From positions 27,951,972-28,015,971 of the forward strand of contig CM022672.1 in the NCBI GenBank assembly GCA_012295275.1: 64,000 nucleotides of DNA, given 5' to 3'. Positions 58,401-64,000 of this stretch are shown piece by piece. The notes below the pieces were generated by a model that made no database searches, was not told the origin of the DNA, and saw only the letters and a list, made by a program, of their open reading frames with translations. The position numbers and the translations under genes are program-made. Numbering within the stretch: the first letter of the stretch is position 1; every line of letters begins with the position of its first letter. Source of the DNA: Chrysomallon squamiferum (lineage: Eukaryota > Mollusca > Gastropoda > Neomphalida > Peltospiridae).

Positions 58401-60453
58401 AGAAAATTGCTTTATGTGCACTAATATGTAAACGTGAGAATAACCCCAAAAATATTTTATTTAGAAATAAGAATTATATTCCAAGTGAGTAATATGAAAA
58501 TTTTATATTTACCGGAAGCTCATAATCTTCACTATCCTCCTCCTCATCTTCATGTTCTGTCTCTTCACCATTTTCTTCTTGATCTGAGTCAGAAAAACCC
58601 TTAGTATTACCTGCTAAAATAGAACATTAATTATTTAGTTCACCTGTTTGGAATTTAAGGCTCCTTTTATGCAGCGATACTCTGTTTCTTCTTATTATTA
58701 TTATTACACATACATATATTTTTTGCAAAGATTAATATGCTTTCATTAAAATTCATTTATTGCTTTTTCTAAAATCTATAAGGAAATTGATTAAATAGCA
58801 AGTATTAATAACTTTAGATTTCCACACAGTAAATGCTTCCTCTAATAAAAACAAAGTCTGCTTATTAAAAGATTTATCTTAATAAGTAGTTCCTGAGTTA
58901 TTAATTGTCTTAAACAGAACTAACAGAAGTCAAGTCTCTGATTACTACTAAAACGAAAATAGCAATAGCTAAGAGAAATACAGAAAAATTCAGTACAAGT
59001 GAAGGGTATCTGTTGATGATCAAAATTGAAATTTGAAAACAGTATGATTTTAATATAATATTACCTAAATTTTAAGCTAAGATGTGGACCAGAGGATGTA
59101 AGATAATATATTGAATAGTTATCTCCCTGACTCCACACTACCTAGAACAACTTGTTGAACATCAAGTGAATTACCTTCCAGATAAATTCTTTACTAAAGG
59201 AATTCTAAGAATTAGTGTGCAAAACATCTGCCTAATGAATCTGTAGTCCAGTGAATCAAGTTTCATTAAATTGTGGATTTACTGCATATATTGAAAAAAT
59301 CAACAAATAAAATATTCACCTTCCTCAGCAGTTCCTTCCTCTTGCACAGATTCTGAATCAGGGCTGTCTAAAATGTTATCAACAGCCAAAACAGCCTTTT
59401 CTATTGTCTCTTCCTCAACATCTATGTATTTCTCTCTTGTTATTGGATTAGTCAGTGAAGTTATGATGTTCTTATGCTCAGCATACATGTCTGTTAAACG
59501 GGTTTCAAAATCTTCACCAGTGAGATCAAAAACCATGCCACTATATACTGCAAATACAGGTTCCTCACCTGAAAAACTTGCTGACTGGGGTAACCTACCT
59601 AAAATTAAAAATAATAATAATAATACGATTTTTTTTTTTTTTTTAAATAATCCATAAGTAATTGGAAAAAATAGAAATGTAATCTGTATATATTGATTCT
59701 AGAACTAAAACGATTACTATGCATAATTATAAAAATTTAGATATTTGTATTTTTCAAATAAATTTTGTTAAGATGTAATGGACTTATTCTATAAGTAGTC
59801 TTACCACAACTAACAATCTGCTTGTTATTACAAATGCTATCATGATAGAGAATTGTCCAAGGCCTTTTTCGAATGGTTAAGCAAAATTCTAAGAACCCAC
59901 AATTACAAGTCAATTCATGACGTCTGATATCACTGAAATCAAAACATTCTAAATTACCTTGTTAAATTTTGAAGGTTTAGACAAATTATTATTACCAGCA
60001 AGTAAATTTTAATTTTAGTTCTTTTAAAATCTGTTTTAAGAATATCGAGACATGACAGAAAATTAAAAAATATAGAGTTACAGATGCTGTCAAAAGAGTG
60101 TATCAGTAACTGTTTACTTGCTGAAATACAGGACCTAATCAGTGGTGTATGAAGTGTAGTATAAAAAATAGAACTGTAGCCAAAATGACAACTTATTAAA
60201 AAAAGGTTATATTCATTTTTAATTAGATCAAAAAAACTGATAAAAAATTTAATTAAAAAATAAAGAAAACTCACATGATCACTACACCAGAATGCTTTAT
60301 AACACATCTTGATAATTTCTCTAAATCTCTATCTAAAAGAACATCACATGTGACCACTTGATTTACAAGCCTACAGCTTTCAAAACAAAATTTCAAGGGC
60401 TTTCCTTCTTGCACGTGTACAATGTTGCTCAACAACAGCAGTACTATCAACAT
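49484..60453 (-). CDS. Type I membrane protein with LRRNT/LRRCT-like ectodomain, 10 coding exons, about 543 aa
   Basis: Minus-strand exons: 60453-60275, 59932-59805, 59598-59320, 58613-58513, 52828-52733, 51778-51566, 51339-51295, 50522-50227, 50076-50022 and 49723-49484. All junctions keep phase; total 1632 nt. The product starts with a signal peptide (about 1-15). A Cys-rich segment follows: CFESC, VVTC (23-36) then ELTCNCGFLEFC (67-77), C94 and C102, resembling an LRRNT plus LRRCT pair with almost no repeats between. Then comes a linker and a very acidic stretch (about 183-232). A membrane segment (236-259) is followed by KK and a basic tail of about 280 residues with RKRKKN and a Lys/Arg-rich end. 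I do not recognise the tail; no kinase, TIR or death domain is evident. The 5' exons through the membrane segment are the most secure. The acceptor at 50523 is weak, and an alternative splice after 50225 would end the protein sooner. Exon 4's open frame also continues into its intron. Confidence 0.72.
51938..52596 (-). mobile_element. Internally deleted Tigger element, 655 bp
   Basis: Terminal inverted repeats begin CAGTGGTACC at 51940 and end GGTACCACTG at 52594, with TA duplications at 51938-51939 and 52595-52596. On the minus strand the interior reads SIELKHEIIEKNERGVRVVN then MARRYKRSTFTI, the N-terminal helix-turn-helix (psq/CENP-B type) of a Tigger/pogo transposase. The DDE domain is absent. 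It lies in an intron of the receptor-like gene, in the same orientation. Confidence 0.88.
53253..55499 (-). mobile_element. Inverted-repeat DNA element with FFATSHGK-type ORF remnant
   Basis: Arms at 53253-53400 and 55354-55499 are inverted copies, about 90 percent alike by eye, containing ACTGACCTTTTGAC and GTTATGACCTTGAAATTGAC. Between them the minus strand carries broken frames, the clearest at 54300-54170: KRTWVGSEWNFFATSHGKSA then CDGIGG. I recall WxFFATSHGKGxCDGxGG as a recurrent motif of repeat-encoded proteins in invertebrates. The part at about 54400-54960 is a TAG/AGT-rich low-complexity insert. Outside the arms, similarity continues weakly, so the true ends may be further out, possibly near the AATTCCGTGTCAAATCAC at 53083. 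The whole element lies in the 5.7-kb intron of the receptor-like gene. Confidence 0.65.
55700..56226 (+). mobile_element. Pogo/Tigger-like DDE transposase fragment
   Basis: Plus-strand frames read MPPKYIISFDKTGVKIIPMS (about 55955-56015), matching the catalytic-core start IINWDQTGVKIVP of pogo-type transposases, then in another frame IDLTGADGRHEISMLFKMTV and NGGML, matching the following GLDDKREIT-LL-SG block. Stops and a frameshift between them mark it as dead. It lies next to the inverted-repeat element in the same intron. Confidence 0.6.
57600..57860 (-). mobile_element. Degenerate retroelement or Ginger-type integrase fragment
   Basis: The minus strand reads GTQCILKSDSEPEFTAQIVN then ELQQVWAD, resembling the second-Asp block (ILQSDNGREF) of the integrase catalytic core, preceded in broken frame by YEDHLI-FCL, the usual segment after the first Asp. 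An in-frame stop follows. Too short and decayed to assign to Gypsy, KRBA2-like or Ginger groups. Confidence 0.45.
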
Positions 60454-61139
60454 AATGCTGCTGCTGCAAGAAGAAAAATAAAAGAAACAATTAGTAATCA
60501 TTTCTCTCTTCTTCTTCTTCATAATTTAAATAATAATTTTAAAAAAAGTAATAATATATTTATGTATTTGCATTACGAGATAAAGGCACCCATTTTCTTT
60601 TTAAAATAATAAAAATAACAGAATGAAGCATCTGGACAGAACAATTGTTTTCCTAGTACTGGATAAATAAATTGTTTTGAAATAAAGGTATATAATTTTT
60701 AAATTATTATCTATTTATTTAAAAAATTAAATAATATCAGAAAAGAAAAAAAATTTCAAATCATTTCAACCTTGGTCCAGAATACAGAAAAATCCTGAAA
60801 TATGAAACACTTCCATTTTCAAAATGCTAGTGCATGCATAATATAATATCATAAAGACACAACATGCCACATAGGCCTATTATGAATCTATTATGTACCA
60901 AATCGGAGGATTGTTTCAGTGTTAACATTATTTTTGTACTAGCAGTAAAAACAAATCATAATATTCAGTAAAAATTTTGCGTATATTCGAACTGCAAAAC
61001 CACCTTTTATTATTATTAACTACGGTAGCAGTAATGCCAGAGAGGGTCTGAAGTAGTCTCAATCTCATTCTCTGCTGCTTTGAACATTATTTTAACTAAG
61101 AGTAAGAGCTGTGATAGTTGTTGTTGTTGTTGTTCTTAC

Positions 61140-61290
61140 CTGTAATCCTTGCACAGGATTGTAGTTTATGCGTTCTTGATTTTATAACTCATTTAAAATT
61201 TAATACTTTATTAAATTAAATTAATAGATTAACAAAGCAGACCATTGTCGGCTGGGAAAATTATAACCATGATACGTCATTACAATAAAC
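61140..61290 (-). promoter_or_regulatory. Non-coding first exon of the receptor-like gene
   Basis: A strong minus-strand donor (CAG|GTAAGA, exon end 61140) precedes the acceptor at about 60464-60461, which lies 8-11 bases before the start codon. The exon therefore appears to be 5' UTR; its start is not visible but should be near 61250-61290. Confidence 0.45.
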
Positions 61291-61408
61291 CGGAAGTCAT
61301 TAGAGAAGTTTTGCATAGACGTAATCCATTCACGTATCTAATTACGTACGGACCTTACTCTACGGGTCATGTTTTCCGTTCAGCAATCACGTAAAACACA
61401 AAGCACGT
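61274..61408. promoter_or_regulatory. ACGT-core cluster with ETS site
   Basis: Six ACGT cores occur in about 135 bases: 61274, 61319, 61332, 61344, 61389 and 61405. A perfect CCGGAAGT ETS-type site lies at 61290-61297. The segment sits immediately upstream of the inferred first exon of the minus-strand receptor-like gene and is probably its promoter. ACGT is the core of CREB/ATF-type and related sites. Confidence 0.45.
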
Positions 61409-63060
61409 ATCGAAATAGGTCAAGCATGGGAAGTAACTATAGCTCTAGAACTCATAAAAAGGTTCATCTTTTCTTTTCTTTTTTTTTGATATAATATATG
61501 TATATTTGGTTTGAACATGTATAAGATATTCAGTGTTTATGTTGCCAAATGACCAAAATCAATCACAGGTTCTCCATTGATTTTGAAAGAAAAATAGAGG
61601 AACATTTTATTCAAATAAAAATTAGTAATCTTTTTCATATCAAACCTATCCACGATATCTCTGAGTGATTTTAATCTGTTTTTATTGCTGATTCTGATAA
61701 TATATATTTTACAACAAAATTACGTTTTTGAAAATTTTATCACGTACCGATTATTTGTTATCTGCTTCTTTTGCAACAGTATAGTATACACAGAACAAAT
61801 AAATGTTTTGTCTATTTCTCTGCAAGAAGCAAAACAACATCTTAAGGCAATGTAAAGGTCAACAAACGTTACTTTACTACTTTTCCAGCATATATTAGTT
61901 TGAATTTGGTACACAAATCGTAATCTCGTTCAGCCAGCGATACAACGGTATGCAAGTCCAACCTCGGCTTTTTTGAAGAGAAGGGGATCTGTCGTTGGCG
62001 ATCATTTATGTGAAAATCATGCAAGAAAATGCAACTCAAAACGCCTAATCTGTGCAAATATAATTGAAGAAAATCATAAAAACAAGATTCACCCTTTATA
62101 AGGTTTCAAAAAATTGCTATTACGATAGGAAATGCACACTTGCAAATGCTTCGCCATACGTAAACATGTACATTTAGGCTTGTTCCGTATCGAGGAAATC
62201 TCGCGAGAAAAGACAATACGTTTTCGGCACGTGAAAGTTGCGTCTATGCTAAACCTCTCTATTATAAGATTACATCGTTTAGAACTGCTCTGTAATGACT
62301 GATTTGTATAAATAATCACTTTAATTAGTTTGGTTGTCTGCTAGATTAAATTTGAGCCAGTTTCGTGTAAAAAATTCTAGAATACTGCGCAATATGTTTT
62401 GCTGCCGTGAAGATGAGAGGTTAATGTTTGAATTTTTCCCGTATTTGTAGTGCACGCCTTTTATTACTTTTTAATACAGTAAACCAAGTATATATCGGAG
62501 TAGCCAGTCTTGGATAATATATAGTAATATTTTTACAGTTGAATGTCTTCAAGGTACATTAAATTTATTGTGTATAACAAAGGTCTTGATTTTATCTAAA
62601 AAACCGTTAGCATATGATTCCAGTACCTGTACCACTCTACAGATGTTATTGATATAGTTTTCGATGTACATGAGGTTGACTGTAGCTGAAGACGTTCGAA
62701 GGATAAGCTGTCAAATCCTGCACATAAGCTTACAGTGTTCAGGATGGTTAAAACAGATATCAAGCACTTTATTTATTGACAATACTGAATGAAATTAGTA
62801 AATCTTATGACTACTTTGCACTGTCTAGGGTTTTACATAGCCGGATTAAGGGTAACTGATGCCCCAAGCACAGTCCAACATTGTCAATCATCATCGAAAC
62901 ACACATGACGCAGAAATTTAATGTAGATGCTGAATCTTAAAAATTAGATAGAAAATTTAATTTGACTTCAGCTAATACCTCGTAACTCTGTTATTTCAAA
63001 GCAATTTATTTATCCTGTATTAGGAAAACAATTGTGTCGTTTTCAAGGCACTATTCTATT
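61409..63060. other. Intergenic DNA, no gene seen
   Basis: Less AT-rich than average in places, with short open frames on the minus strand at 61869-62057 and 62089-62319. Neither shows a recognisable domain or a convincing splice structure. A plus- or minus-strand exon could hide here, but I cannot support one. Confidence 0.4.
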
Positions 63061-63117
63061 ATTTTATATTATTATTATTATGATTATGATTATAATTATT
63101 ATAATATTATTATTATG

Positions 63118-63121
63118 ATTA

Positions 63122-63178
<57 letters not shown>

Positions 63179-63179
63179 C
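63118..63179. repeat. (ATT)n microsatellite
   Basis: ATT array of about 62 bases preceded by degenerate ATT/GAT repeats from 63065. Confidence 0.95.
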
Positions 63180-63399
63180 ATTATTTTCTGTGCCTTTATC
63201 TCTTGATGCTCTGATGCATTTGTAGATTTTACTTAATAATAGCCGCCTTCGTACATGTACCGTGGTCATTGTACAGTACATTATGAACCTTTTTATTAAA
63301 ACAAAATTTCTTTTCTTTTCTTATTATTATTTTAACTTCAAACTCTGTTGTAAACATAATAATCTTAGTTATTTTATTAAATATTTTTTAACGTGATAC

Positions 63400-63430
<31 letters not shown>

Positions 63431-63859
63431 GTCTTTATAACCGCACCATAAATCTCTGTATTTCACCATAAATTAGTAAATTTCTGCAAGAGCAATTTTT
63501 CCTATTCATTTATTCTTTCTGAAAATGCTAATGCCTGCTACAGGTTTCATTTCCCACTGTCTAAGTGTATCTAAGATAATTTATGTTATGAAATGGATAA
63601 ATTAACGTCCGACTCGAGGTGGCACAGACGCTGAGTGCATTAGGCGGCCTTTTCTTCGTTTAATAATGATTTTGTCTTCTTTATAATTCTTCTAGTTTAC
63701 ACGTGTAGGGCAGACCATGGAGCAGGTTAGGCCATCTAACAATCGTGTAGAAATTATCCCATGATTACGAACACCACCGGTACAACTGCCATTAACATCA
63801 TTAGTACCAGCACAGTCATTTTTTTTAACATAACTGTTAATACCATCGATGCCGCTGCC

Positions 63860-64000
63860 ATTACCAACACCACCGCCAGCACTGTCATGTGTATTAATAT
63901 CACCGGTAAGGCTTCTATTACCATCACTACAATCAGCACTACAGTGTGCATCAGTATCACCGGTAAGGCTTCTATTACCATCACTACAATCAGCACTACA
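63860..64000. repeat. 57-bp minisatellite reaching the window edge
   Basis: The segment containing ATCACCGGTAAGGCTTCTAT, CACTACAATCAGCACTACA recurs with a 57-base period (63899 and 63956), and a diverged unit precedes it. The array continues past the end of the window. The period is a multiple of three, so the minus-strand frame stays open as a repeating hydrophobic peptide; whether it is coding cannot be told here. Confidence 0.8.

Noticed and set aside
63600-63660. Possible SINE A-box region (GAGGTGGCACAGACGCTGAGT)
   Set aside because: No B box follows at the proper distance and no duplicate copy is seen in the window.

Overview
The window reads as nuclear DNA of an invertebrate animal, most likely a mollusc or another lophotrochozoan. 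It is AT-rich, has canonical GT-AG introns, dense dinucleotide and ATT microsatellites, degenerate CR1-like and L1/Tx1-like retrotransposons, and Tigger/pogo and hAT DNA transposons. The phylum is an inference: no gene fixes it. All exon models below come from reading splice signals and checking phase by hand.

From left to right there are six supported protein genes. (1) Plus 304-6200: a four-exon MGAT4C-like N-acetylglucosaminyltransferase (479 aa) with a CR1-like LINE remnant in intron 1. (2) Plus 9572-13880: BUB3, the spindle-checkpoint WD40 protein, six exons, 330 aa, with a small hAT MITE in intron 3. (3) Minus 20385-23782: a three-exon type II membrane protein of the HtrL/YibB family. 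(4) Plus about 25840-29162: a small secreted protein with paired CX3CX3C motifs and two EF-hands, behind a TATA box. (5) Plus 37517-41312: a six-exon METTL24-like methyltransferase (291 aa) with an N-terminal signal anchor. (6) Minus 49484-60453: a single-pass type I membrane protein of about 543 aa that I do not recognise. It has a short Cys-rich LRRNT/LRRCT-like ectodomain, a very acidic juxtamembrane stretch and a long basic cytoplasmic tail. Its first exon is non-coding and its promoter region is rich in ACGT cores with an ETS site. Two weaker loci are a minus-strand signal-anchor exon with an in-frame TGA (17147-17257) and a two-exon 52-codon ORF at 46137-47187.

Between the genes lie microsatellites and transposon debris: CR1-like LINE (1.4-3.36 kb), hAT remnant (31.2-32.0 kb), Tigger/pogo-type elements (32.46, 36.03-36.27 and 51.94-52.59 kb), L1/Tx1-like RT (45.2-45.9 kb), an inverted-repeat element carrying an FFATSHGK-type ORF (53.25-55.5 kb), a pogo-like DDE fragment (55.7-56.2 kb), a degenerate integrase (57.6-57.85 kb) and a 57-bp minisatellite at the right edge.

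Three of the six genes (MGAT4C-like, HtrL/YibB-like, METTL24-like) are predicted type II membrane proteins of the kind that works in the Golgi. BUB3 sits among them without a functional link. I see no prokaryotic-style system. The least described items are the acidic LRR-like receptor, the EF-hand secreted protein and the Golgi-type HtrL and METTL24-like enzymes.
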